From assembly GCF_019774615.1 (NCBI RefSeq), contig NZ_CP081496.1, forward strand, positions 5,766,001 through 5,830,000: 64,000 bases of DNA, given 5' to 3'. Positions 53,136 to 62,006 of the stretch are shown here, piece by piece (position 1 is the stretch's first letter; every line of letters starts with the position of its first letter). A program made the position numbers and the translations under genes. The notes under the pieces were generated by a model that saw nothing but the letters and a program-made list of their open reading frames with translations, searched no databases and was not told where the DNA came from. The DNA comes from Streptomyces sp. BHT-5-2 (GTDB lineage Bacteria; Actinomycetota; Actinomycetes; Streptomycetales; Streptomycetaceae).

Positions 53136-54596
53136 TCACACGGTCAGTGCGCGGTCCGTCGGCTTGATCGGGGCCGGCAGGGCGCTGGCTCCCGTGAGGT
53201 GGCGGTCCACACCGCGGGCGGCGGAGCGGCCCTCGGCGATGGCCCAGACGATCAGCGACTGGCCCCGGCCGGCGTCACCGGCGACGAACACACCGGGGAC
53301 GTTGGTGGCGAAGTCCGCGTCGCGGGCGACGTTGCCGCGGGCGTCGAGCTCCAGCCCGAACTGCTCGACCAGGCCGTTCTGCTGGTCGGTGCCGGTGAAG
53401 CCCATCGCGAGGGTGACCAGCTGGGCGGGGATCTTCCGCTCGGTGCCGGGCTTCTGCTCCAGCTTGCCGTCCTTGAACTCCACCTCGATCAGGTGCAGCC
53501 ACTGGACGTTGCCGTCCTCGTCGCCCTCGAAGTGGGTGGTGGAGACGGAGTAGACCCGCTCGCCGCCCTCCTCGTGCGCGGAGGTGACCTTGTAGAGCAT
53601 GGGGAAGGTCGGCCAGGGCTGGTTCGCGTTCCGCTCCTCACCGGGGCGGGGCATGATCTCCAGCTGGGTGACGGAGGCCGCGCCCTGGCGGTGCGCGGTG
53701 CCGACGCAGTCCGCGCCGGTGTCGCCGCCGCCGATGACGACCACGTGCTTGCCCTCGGCGGTGATCGGGGAGACCGTCAGGTCGCCCTCCTGCACCTTGT
53801 TGGCCAGCGGCAGGTACTCCATCGCGAAGTGCACGCCGTTCAGCTCGCGGCCGGGCACCGGCAGGTCGCGGGAGGTGGTGGCGCCGGCGGCGATGACCAC
53901 CGCGTCGTAGCGCTTGCGGAGCTTGGCCGCGTCGATGTCGCGGCCGATCTCCACCTCCGTGCGGAACTTGGTGCCCTCCGCGCGCATCTGCTCGATGCGG
54001 CGGTTGATGTGCCGCTTCTCCATCTTGAACTCGGGGATGCCGTAGCGCAGCAGGCCGCCGATGCGGTCCGCGCGCTCGTACACCGCGACGGTGTGGCCGG
54101 CGCGGGTCAGCTGCTGGGCGGCGGCCAGGCCGGCCGGGCCGGAGCCGATGACGGCGACGGTCTTGCCGGAGAGCCGCTCGGGCGGCTGCGGGGTGACGTC
54201 GCCGCTGTCCCACGCCTTGTCGATGATGGAGACCTCGACGTTCTTGATGGTGACCGGCTGCTGGTTGATGCCCAGCACGCAGGCCGCCTCGCAGGGCGCG
54301 GGGCACAACCGGCCGGTGAACTCCGGGAAGTTGTTGGTGGCGTGCAGCCGCTCGCTGGCCGCGGTCCAGTCCTCGCGGTAGGCGTAGTCGTTCCACTCGG
54401 GGATGAGGTTTCCGAGCGGACAGCCGTTGTGGCAGAACGGGATGCCGCAGTCCATGCAGCGCGACGCCTGCTTGGTGATGATCGGCAGCAGGGAGCCGGG
54501 CTGGTAGACCTCGTTCCAGTCCTTGACGCGCTCCTGGACGGGGCGGGTCTTGGCGTGCTCGCGCTCGTGGTTCAGGAAGCCCTTGGGGTCAGCCAT
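53136..54596 (-). CDS. gltD: Glutamate synthase [NADPH] small subunit
   Basis: Supplies electrons from NADPH to the large subunit for glutamate formation. The 486-residue protein has an N-terminal cysteine-rich 4Fe-4S region (CMDCGIPFCHNGCPLGN, about 47-63, and CPAPCEAACVLG), an FAD Rossmann motif GSGPAGLAAAQ (about 153) and an NADPH motif GGGDTGADCVGT (about 288), then GFTGTDQQNGLVEQ and the C-terminal GDAGRGQSLIVWAI. Length and order are typical. The ATG overlaps the gltB stop by eight bases, so translation is coupled. A hairpin ends the operon. Confidence 0.97.
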   Translation of the reverse strand: MADPKGFLNHEREHAKTRPVQERVKDWNEVYQPGSLLPIITKQASRCMDCGIPFCHNGCPLGNLIPEWNDYAYREDWTAASERLHATNNFPEFTGRLCPAPCEAACVLGINQQPVTIKNVEVSIIDKAWDSGDVTPQPPERLSGKTVAVIGSGPAGLAAAQQLTRAGHTVAVYERADRIGGLLRYGIPEFKMEKRHINRRIEQMRAEGTKFRTEVEIGRDIDAAKLRKRYDAVVIAAGATTSRDLPVPGRELNGVHFAMEYLPLANKVQEGDLTVSPITAEGKHVVVIGGGDTGADCVGTAHRQGAASVTQLEIMPRPGEERNANQPWPTFPMLYKVTSAHEEGGERVYSVSTTHFEGDEDGNVQWLHLIEVEFKDGKLEQKPGTERKIPAQLVTLAMGFTGTDQQNGLVEQFGLELDARGNVARDADFATNVPGVFVAGDAGRGQSLIVWAIAEGRSAARGVDRHLTGASALPAPIKPTDRALTV

Positions 54597-57500
54597 TGGT
54601 CGCCGCCTCCATCATCTTCTCGTGGGTCTCGGACTCGGAGAGCCCGGCCTGCTCGGCGGCTTCCTTTGCGGCGAGCACAGCCTGGTACGTGGGCGGGACG
54701 ACCTTGCTGAAGCGCGCGGCCGCGGCATCCCAGTCGGCGAGGAGCTTCTCGGCCACGGTGGAGCCGGTCTCCTCCTGGTGGCGACGCACCACGTCGTGCA
54801 GCCACTGCTTGTCGTTCTCGTCCAACGGGCGGACCGCGGCGGCCAGTTCCGCGTTGACGTTGGCCGGGTCGAGGTCGACGACGTAGGCGAAGCCGCCGGA
54901 CATGCCGGCCGCGAAGTTGCGTCCGGTCGCGCCCAGGACGACGGCGTTGCCGCCGGTCATGTACTCGCAGCCGTGGTCGCCGACGCCCTCGGAGACCACC
55001 GTGGCACCGGAGTTGCGGACGCAGAACCGCTCGCCGACCCGGCCGCGCAGGAACAGCTCGCCGCCGGTGGCGCCGTAGGCGAGGGTGTTGCCGGCGATGG
55101 TGGAGTACTCGGCGAGGTGGTCCGCGCCGCGGTCCGGGCGGACGACGATCCGGCCGCCGGAGAGGCCCTTGCCGACGTAGTCGTTGGCGTCGCCCTCCAG
55201 GCGGAGGGTGATGCCGCGGGGCAGGAACGCGCCGAACGACTGGCCGGCGGAGCCGGTGAAGGTGAGGTCGATGGTGTCGTCGGGCAGGCCCGCGCCGCCG
55301 AACTTCTTGGTGACCTCGTGGCCGAGCATGGTGCCGACGGTGCGGTTGATGTTGCGGATCGCGACCTGGGCGCGGACCGGCTGGGCGGCCTCGGCGGTGT
55401 CCGCGGCCAGCGCGTCGGTGGCGAGCCTGATCAGCTCGTTGTCCAGCGCCTTCTCCAGGCCGTGGTCCTGGGTGGTGATCTGGTGGCGGACCGCGCCCTC
55501 GGCCAGTTCGGGGACGTGCAGCAGCGGGGCGAGGTCCAGGCCCTGGGCCTTCCAGTGGTCCACCGCCCGGGCCACGTCGAGGACCTCGGCGTGGCCGACC
55601 GCCTCGTCCAGGGTGCGGAAGCCCAGCTCGGCGAGGAGCTCGCGGACCTCCTCGGCGATGAACTGGAAGAAGTTGACGACGAACTCGGCCTTGCCGCTGA
55701 ACCGCTCGCGCAGCACCGGATTCTGGGTGGCGATGCCGACCGGGCAGGTGTCCAGGTGGCAGACGCGCATCATGACGCAGCCGGAGACGACCAGCGGCGC
55801 GGTCGCGAAACCGAACTCCTCGGCGCCCAGCAGCGCGGCGATGACCACGTCGCGGCCGGTCTTGAGCTGGCCGTCGGTCTGCACCACGATGCGGTCGCGC
55901 AGGCCGTTGAGCAGCAGGGTCTGCTGGGTCTCGGCCAGGCCCAGCTCCCAGGGGCCGCCGGCGTGCTTCAGCGAGGTGAGCGGCGAGGCACCCGTACCAC
56001 CGTCGTGACCGGAGATCAGGACGACGTCCGCGTGGGCCTTGGAGACGCCCGCGGCGACCGTGCCGACGCCGACCTCGGAGACCAGCTTCACGTGGATGCG
56101 GGCCGCCGGGTTGGCGTTCTTCAGGTCGTGGATGAGCTGGGCGAGGTCCTCGATGGAGTAGATGTCGTGGTGCGGCGGCGGGGAGATCAGGCCGACGCCG
56201 GGCGTCGAGTGACGCGTCTTGGCGACCCACGGGTAGACCTTGTGGCCGGGCAGCTGGCCGCCCTCGCCGGGCTTGGCGCCCTGGGCCATCTTGATCTGGA
56301 TGTCGTCGGCGTTGACGAGGTACTCGGAGGTCACGCCGAAGCGGCCGGAGGCGACCTGCTTGATCGACGAACGGCGCGCCGGGTCGTAGAGCCGGTCCGG
56401 GTCCTCGCCGCCCTCGCCGGTGTTGGACTTGCCGCCGAGCTGGTTCATGGCGATGGCGAGGGTCTCGTGGGCCTCGCGGGAGATCGAGCCGTAGGACATC
56501 GCGCCGGTGGAGAACCGCTTGACGATCTCGGAGGCCGGCTCGACCTCGTCCAGCGGGATCGACGGGCGACCGGAGGCGAAGGAGAACAGGCCGCGCAGCG
56601 TCATCAGCCGCTCCGACTGCTCGTTCACCCGCTCCGTGTACTGCTTGAAGATGTCGTAGCGGCGCGAGCGGGTGGAGTGCTGGAGCCGGAAGACGGTCTC
56701 CGGGTCGAAGAGGTGCGGCTCGCCCTCGCGGCGCCACTGGTACTCGCCGCCGATCTCCAGGGCGCGGTGGGTGGCGGTGATGCCGGAGGCCGGGTACGCC
56801 TTGGCGTGCCGGGCCGCGACCTCACGGGCGACGACGTCCAGACCGGCGCCGCCGATCTTGGTGGTGGTGCCCTGGAAGTACTTGGCGACGAACTCCTCGT
56901 CCAGGCCGACGGCCTCGAAGACCTGCGCACCACGGTAGGAGGCGACGGTGGAGATGCCCATCTTGGACATGACCTTCAGGACGCCCTTGCCGAGCGCCTT
57001 GATGAGGTTCCGGATGGCCGTCTCGGACTCCACGCCCGGCAGGAAGGTGCCGGCCCGGACGAGGTCCTCGACGGACTCCATCGCCAGGTAGGGGTTGACC
57101 GCGGCGGCGCCGTAGCCGATCAGCAGCGCGACGTGGTGCACCTCGCGGACGTCGCCGGCCTCGACCAGCAGCCCGACCTGGGTGCGGGTCTTGGTGCCGA
57201 TGAGGTGGTGGTGGACCGCGGCGGTCAGCAGCAGCGACGGGATCGGCGCGTGCTCGGCGTCCGAGTGGCGGTCGGAGAGCACGATCAGCCGGGCGCCGTC
57301 GGCGATGGCGGCGTCGGCCTCGGCGCAGATCTCCTCGATCCGGGCGGCCAGCGTCTCGCCGCCGCCGGAGACGCGGTAGAGACCGGAGAGGGTCACGGAC
57401 TTCATGCCGGGCATGTCGCCGTCGGCGTTGATGTGGACGAGCTTGGCCAGCTCGTCGTTGTCGATCACCGGGAACGGCAGGGTCACGCTGCGACAGGAGG

Positions 57501-59208
57501 CCGCGGTGGGCGTGAGGAGGTTGCCCTGAGGGCCGAGGGAGGAGATCAGGGAGGTGACCAGCTCCTCCCGGATGGCGTCCAGCGGCGGGTTGGTGACCTG
57601 CGCGAAGAGCTGGGTGAAGTAGTCGAAGAGCAGCCGGGGGCGCTCGGAGAGCGCGGCGATCGGCGAGTCGGTGCCCATCGAGCCGATCGGCTCGGCGCCG
57701 GCCTTGGCCATCGGGGCGAGGATGACCCGCAGCTCCTCCTCGGTGTAGCCGAAGGTCTGCTGCCGGCGGGTGACCGAGGCGTGGGTGTGCACGATGTGCT
57801 CGCGCTCGGGCAGGTCGGCCAGGTCGATCAGACCGGCGTCCAGCCACTCCTGGTAGGGCTGCTCGGCGGCGAGCCGGGCCTTGATCTCGTCGTCCTCGAT
57901 GATGCGGTGCTCGGCGGTGTCGACGAGGAACATCCGGCCGGGCTGCAGGCGGCCCTTGCGGACGACCTTGGCCGGGTCGATGTCCAGGACGCCGACCTCG
58001 GAGGAGAGCACGACCAGGCCGTCGTCGGTGACCCAGTAGCGGCCCGGGCGCAGACCGTTGCGGTCCAGCACCGCGCCGACCTGGGTGCCGTCGGTGAAGG
58101 TGACGCAGGCCGGGCCGTCCCAGGGCTCCATCATCGTGGAGTGGTACTGGTAGAAGGCCCGCCGGGCCGGGTCCATGGCGGTGGCGTTCTCCCACGCCTC
58201 GGGGACCATCATCAGCACCGCGTGCGGCAGCGAGCGCCCGCCGAGATGGAGCAGCTCCAGGACCTCGTCGAAGGAGGCGGAGTCGGAGGCGTCCGGGGTG
58301 CAGACCGGGAACAGCCGCTCCAGGTCCTCGTTGCCGAAGAGCTTCGAGGCCAGCTGGGACTCGCGGGCCCGCATCCAGTTGCGGTTGCCCTGGACCGTGT
58401 TGATCTCGCCGTTGTGCGCGACGAAGCGGTACGGGTGGGCCAGCGGCCAGCTCGGGAAGGTGTTGGTGGAGAACCGCGAGTGGACCAGGGCGATGGCGGT
58501 GGCGAAGCGGCGGTCGGAGAGGTCCGGGAAGAAGGGCTCCAGCTGGCCGGTGGTCAGCATGCCCTTGTAGACGATGGTGCGGGCGGACAGCGAGGGGAAG
58601 TAGACCCCGGCCTCCCGCTCGGCGCGCTTGCGCAGCGCGAACGCCTTGCGGTCCAGTGCCAGGCCGGTGTCCCCGCCGTCGGCGGGGCTGCGCCGGTCCG
58701 CGACGAAGAGCTGGGAGAAGGCCGGCATGGTGGCGCGGGCGCCGTTGCCCAGCAGCTGCGGGGCGACCGGGACGACCCGCCAGCCGAGGACGGCGAGGCC
58801 CTCCTCGTCGGCGAGCGTCTCGATCCGTGAGACGGCCGCGGCCGCTTCGTGGGCGTCCGAGGGCAGGAAGGCGATGCCGACGGCGTAGGAGCCGGCCGCG
58901 GGGAGCTCGAAGGTGGCCTCCGCGCGGAGGAACGCGTCCGGGATCTGGAGCAGGATGCCCGCGCCGTCGCCCGAGTCGGGCTCGGAGCCGGTGGCACCGC
59001 GGTGCTCCAGATTGGTCAGCACGGTCAGGGCCTGCTCGACCAGGGCGTGGCTGGCCTCGCCGGTGAGGGTGGCCACGAAGCCGACGCCGCAGGCGTCGTG
59101 CTCGTTGCGCGGGTCGTACATACCCTGCTGGACGGGGCGGCCGTCCAGGGGCGACCAAGCGGCGGCGGCGCTGCTGGTGGTCGCGGAGTGCGTGGACGCG
59201 TGGCGCAT
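54589..59208 (-). CDS. gltB: Glutamate synthase large subunit
   Basis: Makes two glutamates from glutamine and 2-oxoglutarate. At 1539 residues it is of full length. The Ntn amidotransferase domain starts at Cys40 (EHDACGVGF) once the 39-residue propeptide is removed. The central domain, then the FMN domain with KPGEGGQLPGHKV (near 965), the 3Fe-4S cysteines in RVCHLDTCPVGIA (near 1155), and the C-terminal beta-helix GXGXG repeats (GGRIVVRP, GATGGELFLRGR) follow. ATG 59208 has GGGAGAG upstream; a TTG at 59220 is unlikely. Two GlnR-type boxes lie upstream, the nearer about 65 bases away, so nitrogen control is expected. Confidence 0.97.
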   Translation of the reverse strand: MRHASTHSATTSSAAAAWSPLDGRPVQQGMYDPRNEHDACGVGFVATLTGEASHALVEQALTVLTNLEHRGATGSEPDSGDGAGILLQIPDAFLRAEATFELPAAGSYAVGIAFLPSDAHEAAAAVSRIETLADEEGLAVLGWRVVPVAPQLLGNGARATMPAFSQLFVADRRSPADGGDTGLALDRKAFALRKRAEREAGVYFPSLSARTIVYKGMLTTGQLEPFFPDLSDRRFATAIALVHSRFSTNTFPSWPLAHPYRFVAHNGEINTVQGNRNWMRARESQLASKLFGNEDLERLFPVCTPDASDSASFDEVLELLHLGGRSLPHAVLMMVPEAWENATAMDPARRAFYQYHSTMMEPWDGPACVTFTDGTQVGAVLDRNGLRPGRYWVTDDGLVVLSSEVGVLDIDPAKVVRKGRLQPGRMFLVDTAEHRIIEDDEIKARLAAEQPYQEWLDAGLIDLADLPEREHIVHTHASVTRRQQTFGYTEEELRVILAPMAKAGAEPIGSMGTDSPIAALSERPRLLFDYFTQLFAQVTNPPLDAIREELVTSLISSLGPQGNLLTPTAASCRSVTLPFPVIDNDELAKLVHINADGDMPGMKSVTLSGLYRVSGGGETLAARIEEICAEADAAIADGARLIVLSDRHSDAEHAPIPSLLLTAAVHHHLIGTKTRTQVGLLVEAGDVREVHHVALLIGYGAAAVNPYLAMESVEDLVRAGTFLPGVESETAIRNLIKALGKGVLKVMSKMGISTVASYRGAQVFEAVGLDEEFVAKYFQGTTTKIGGAGLDVVAREVAARHAKAYPASGITATHRALEIGGEYQWRREGEPHLFDPETVFRLQHSTRSRRYDIFKQYTERVNEQSERLMTLRGLFSFASGRPSIPLDEVEPASEIVKRFSTGAMSYGSISREAHETLAIAMNQLGGKSNTGEGGEDPDRLYDPARRSSIKQVASGRFGVTSEYLVNADDIQIKMAQGAKPGEGGQLPGHKVYPWVAKTRHSTPGVGLISPPPHHDIYSIEDLAQLIHDLKNANPAARIHVKLVSEVGVGTVAAGVSKAHADVVLISGHDGGTGASPLTSLKHAGGPWELGLAETQQTLLLNGLRDRIVVQTDGQLKTGRDVVIAALLGAEEFGFATAPLVVSGCVMMRVCHLDTCPVGIATQNPVLRERFSGKAEFVVNFFQFIAEEVRELLAELGFRTLDEAVGHAEVLDVARAVDHWKAQGLDLAPLLHVPELAEGAVRHQITTQDHGLEKALDNELIRLATDALAADTAEAAQPVRAQVAIRNINRTVGTMLGHEVTKKFGGAGLPDDTIDLTFTGSAGQSFGAFLPRGITLRLEGDANDYVGKGLSGGRIVVRPDRGADHLAEYSTIAGNTLAYGATGGELFLRGRVGERFCVRNSGATVVSEGVGDHGCEYMTGGNAVVLGATGRNFAAGMSGGFAYVVDLDPANVNAELAAAVRPLDENDKQWLHDVVRRHQEETGSTVAEKLLADWDAAAARFSKVVPPTYQAVLAAKEAAEQAGLSESETHEKMMEAATNG

Positions 59209-59271
59209 CGGCTCTCCCAACGTCGTCGTGGCAATAGGCTTTGCCGAGGGACGACGTTGGCCCTCCGCGAA

Positions 59272-59287
59272 ATTTCGTGCAGGTTAC
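59272..59287 (-). promoter_or_regulatory. Candidate GlnR box at the gltB promoter
   Basis: On the minus strand GTAAC (59287-59283), six bases, GAAAT (59276-59272) matches nine of ten positions of the GlnR a-b site (GTNAC-N6-GAAAC). It lies about 65-80 bases before the gltB start. Sequence is also within a CGAAATTTCG palindrome. Confidence 0.55.
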
Positions 59288-59475
59288 AGGATGGCTCGCT
59301 TCTCGAAAAGCGAAAGATGCCTTCCAGCATCCGGACGCCGCACGGGCGGTGTGCCTGAATTTCGGGGAATTTCGGGGATGCGGACGACTGCTTCGTTCTC
59401 GGACTGGGAGCCGCCCTCTGCGGCGGCGTTCGGCGAGCGACACTGCCCGGCGACGCCAGGGCCTTATGCCCGGTC

Positions 59476-59502
59476 GTCAACAAACCGAAACCGCTGGGTA
59501 AC
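59476..59502 (+). promoter_or_regulatory. Second GlnR-like array upstream of gltB
   Basis: GTCAA, GAAAC and GTAAC occur with exact 11-base spacing (59476, 59487, 59498), the alternating a-b-a layout of GlnR sites; one position mismatches. It is about 270 bases before gltB and just beyond the VIT1-type gene's stop. GlnR binding is inference. Confidence 0.45.
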
Positions 59503-59533
59503 GCGGCCATCATGCGGTCACCCGAATGGGACG

Positions 59534-60274
59534 TCAACCCACCGCCGTCCCGAACAGCACGCCGAGGCCGTACGTGACCGCCGCCGCGGCACCGCCCAGC
59601 GCCAGCTGACGCAGCCCGCTGAACCACCACGAACGGGCCGTCACCCGCGCCACCACCGCGCCGCAGCCGAAGAGTCCGAGCAGCGCCAGCAGCACCGCAG
59701 GCCACAGCACACTGCCCCCCAAGAGATAAGGAAGGAGAGGCAGAAGCGCGCCCAACGCAAAGGATCCGAAGGAAGAAACGGCGGCAACGGTCGGAGAAGG
59801 AAGATCCGACGGGTCGATGCCCAATTCCTCGCGGGCGTGGATCTCCAGCGCCTGCTCGGGGTCGCGGGAGAGCTGTTCGGCGACCTTCCGGGCCAGCTCC
59901 GGCTCCACCCCGCGGGACTCGTAGAGGGCCGCCAGCTCCTCCTGTTCGTCCTTGGGGTGCTTGCGCAGCTCGGCCCGCTCGATGTCCAGCTCCGCGACCA
60001 CCAGTTCACGCTGCGAGGCCACCGAGGTGTACTCCCCCGCAGCCATCGAGAACGCACCGGCCGCCAGCCCCGCCAGGCCGGTGATCACGATCGTCTGCTG
60101 CGACACCGCACCACCGGCCACGCCCGTCATCAGCGCGAGATTGGACACCAGGCCGTCCATCGCACCGAAGACGGCGGGGCGCAACCAGCCGCCGTTCACG
60201 TCACGGTGGGTGTGGTTGTCGCGGTGCGCCGCATGCGTCGGCGCGGCGGCGTCCATGATCTCCATGACCGACAT
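59534..60274 (-). CDS. VIT1/CCC1-family membrane transporter
   Basis: A 246-residue membrane protein of the VIT1/CCC1 family, which in plants and yeast moves iron or manganese into vacuoles; bacterial members probably export Fe2+ or Mn2+. Helix 1 carries RPAVFGAMDGLVSNLALMTG (about 32-51), the family signature, followed by AAGAFSMAAGEYTSVASQRE. The cytoplasmic helical hairpin between helices 2 and 3 (about 90-150) is Glu-rich, as metal-binding domains of VIT1 are. Three more hydrophobic segments follow. The start at 60274 (MSVMEIMD) is one of several; ATG at 60265 is close. It is upstream of gltB on the same strand. Confidence 0.9.
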   Translation of the reverse strand: MSVMEIMDAAAPTHAAHRDNHTHRDVNGGWLRPAVFGAMDGLVSNLALMTGVAGGAVSQQTIVITGLAGLAAGAFSMAAGEYTSVASQRELVVAELDIERAELRKHPKDEQEELAALYESRGVEPELARKVAEQLSRDPEQALEIHAREELGIDPSDLPSPTVAAVSSFGSFALGALLPLLPYLLGGSVLWPAVLLALLGLFGCGAVVARVTARSWWFSGLRQLALGGAAAAVTYGLGVLFGTAVG

Positions 60275-60610
60275 ATCCAGACCTGCTCTCTCCTTGCGAG
60301 GCGTGGGCCGATGGCGGCACTTCCCCCTCCAACCCCTCGAAGTTATGCGCGGATTACCCTGCTCCGCTAGCAAGGAAGGCCGAACTTACCTCGCTGACCT
60401 GCGGCTTTACCGAAACGGCAAGCTTGTGATCCGGATCACAAGACTGTCTGCGGGCGGCGGCACCCGCCGGGACGGTCGACCGGGTGACCCTGCGGCCCCG
60501 GACAGGAGACCCGGGCCGCCGCGGGGGACGGATACCGGGCGGGACACGGACTCCGGACGCCTCCGGCCGTCCGCCCCGACGGCCCCCTCAGCCCGCGAAA
60601 GGACACCCCG
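60275..60610. promoter_or_regulatory. Divergent promoter region with a perfect CRP-like palindrome
   Basis: At 60423-60442 the 20-base perfect palindrome CTTGTGATCC plus its reverse complement contains TGTGA-N6-TCACA, the exact CRP/CAP consensus. It lies 169 bases before the ADP-ribosylglycohydrolase gene and 149 bases before the VIT1-type gene. The rest of this 336-base gap shows no gene. Confidence 0.65.
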
Positions 60611-61879
60611 ATGACGGACGCCGCCACCACCGCCACCCCGGCCCGGCCCGCCCCCGAGCCGCCGGACCCCGAGGGGCCCCCGGCCCCCTGCGGCAGCGCC
60701 CCGGAGCCCGAGGTCTCCCCGCTGGAGGACCGGGCGGCCGGCGCCCTCGTCGGGGCCGCGGTCGGCGACGCCCTCGGCGGGCCGGCCGAGGGCCTGACGC
60801 CGGAACAGATCGTGGCCCGGCACGGCGGCCGCATCGAGGGCATCGTCGGGCCGTTCCACCCGGATTGGCGCACCGCGCGACCGCTCGCGCCGTACCACAA
60901 GGGCGACGGCCACATCACCGACGACACCCTGATGACCCATGCGCTGGTCCGCGTCTACGAGACGGTCCGCGACCACCTCGACGCCTACGCCGTCGCCGAC
61001 CACCTCGTCCCCGACCTGATCGGCACGCCCCGCTGGATCCCCGAACTCGAGGCCGAGGCACTGCCGTTGCAGCGGATCTTCCTCGCCGAGAAGTGGATCG
61101 TGGCACGGCTGCACTACGGCCACGCCGATCCGCGCGAGGCCGGCGTCGGAAACATCGTCAACTCCGGTGCGGCGATGTACATGACGCCGGTCGGCATCGT
61201 CAACGCCGGTAATCCGGACCGGGCCTACACCGAGGCGCTGGACATCTCCGCCGCCCACCAGTCCTCCTACGGGCGGGAGGCGGCCGGGGTGTTCGCCGCC
61301 GCGGTGGCCGCCGCGTTCCTGCCGGACGCCACCCCGGCCACGGTCGTCGGACACGCCCTGCGGCTGGCGAAGGACGGCACCCGGGCGGCGATCGAGGCGG
61401 TCTGCGACGTCGCCGCGCCGCACACCGACTACGAGTCCGCGCTGGTGCCGCTGCGGGCGGCGGTCGCCCCCTACGACACCGTCGGCCCGAACCACCGCGA
61501 ACCGTCCCTGGGCGCCCGCCGGCCCTCCCGCGTGCACGCCGTCGAGGAACTCCCCATCGCCCTGGGCATGCTGCTGGTCGCCGACGGCGACTACCGGGCC
61601 GGTGTGCTCGGCGCGGTCAACTACGGGCGCGACTGCGCCGCGATCGCCACGATGACCGGTGCGCTCGCCGGCGCCCTGAACGGCGCGGCGGCGGTGCCCG
61701 CCGAGTGGAGCGCCGAGGTCGCCCGGGCCAGCCGGCTCGACCTGCACGCCCCGGCCGTCGCGCTGGCCGGTGTCGCCCGCGAGGTCTTCGCCCGCGACCG
61801 GGCCCGCCGTCTGCGCCACGAGCAGTCCTTCGGCGCCCTGGTGGCAGGGACGGTGATGACCGAGGCCAGCGGCCGGTGA
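60611..61879 (+). CDS. ADP-ribosylglycohydrolase-family protein
   Basis: A 422-residue protein of the DraG/ADPRH fold, which removes ADP-ribose or hydrolyses related glycosidic bonds using two metal ions. GAAVGDALGGPAEG (about 49-62), ITDDTLMTHALVRVYE (about 103-118; the TDDT metal ligands) and NYGRDCAAIATMTGALAGALNG (about 337-358; second metal-site aspartate) are the family's motifs. The first 40 residues are Pro/Ala-rich. The usual length is about 300-350, so this is somewhat long. The substrate is unknown, as many members act on ADP-ribosylated nucleotides or nucleosides. A CRP-like site upstream hints at cyclic-nucleotide control. Confidence 0.9.
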   Translation: MTDAATTATPARPAPEPPDPEGPPAPCGSAPEPEVSPLEDRAAGALVGAAVGDALGGPAEGLTPEQIVARHGGRIEGIVGPFHPDWRTARPLAPYHKGDGHITDDTLMTHALVRVYETVRDHLDAYAVADHLVPDLIGTPRWIPELEAEALPLQRIFLAEKWIVARLHYGHADPREAGVGNIVNSGAAMYMTPVGIVNAGNPDRAYTEALDISAAHQSSYGREAAGVFAAAVAAAFLPDATPATVVGHALRLAKDGTRAAIEAVCDVAAPHTDYESALVPLRAAVAPYDTVGPNHREPSLGARRPSRVHAVEELPIALGMLLVADGDYRAGVLGAVNYGRDCAAIATMTGALAGALNGAAAVPAEWSAEVARASRLDLHAPAVALAGVAREVFARDRARRLRHEQSFGALVAGTVMTEASGR

Positions 61880-61931
61880 CGGGCCGGCGGCCGACAGCCG
61901 CCGGACGGCACGCCGGACCCGGCCGACACAG

Positions 61932-61978
61932 CGGAGCGCCGGGCGGTCCCGGTGCGAGCGGGTCCGCCCGGCGCTCCG
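61932..61978. terminator. Bidirectional terminator before lgt
   Basis: Perfect 15-base arms (CGGAGCGCCGGGCGG and its reverse complement) around a 17-base loop, between two convergent genes. Confidence 0.85.
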
Positions 61979-62006
61979 GTCGGATGGGGGCCGTTCCCGG
62001 CCGGCC

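Noticed and set aside
54523..58830. A 1435-codon open frame opposite gltB
   Set aside because: Shadow of gltB third-position bias; no motif or ribosome site.
59357..59378. Direct repeat of GAATTTCGGG upstream of gltB
   Set aside because: Only two copies, no known regulator pattern; noted but not strong enough for a separate site.
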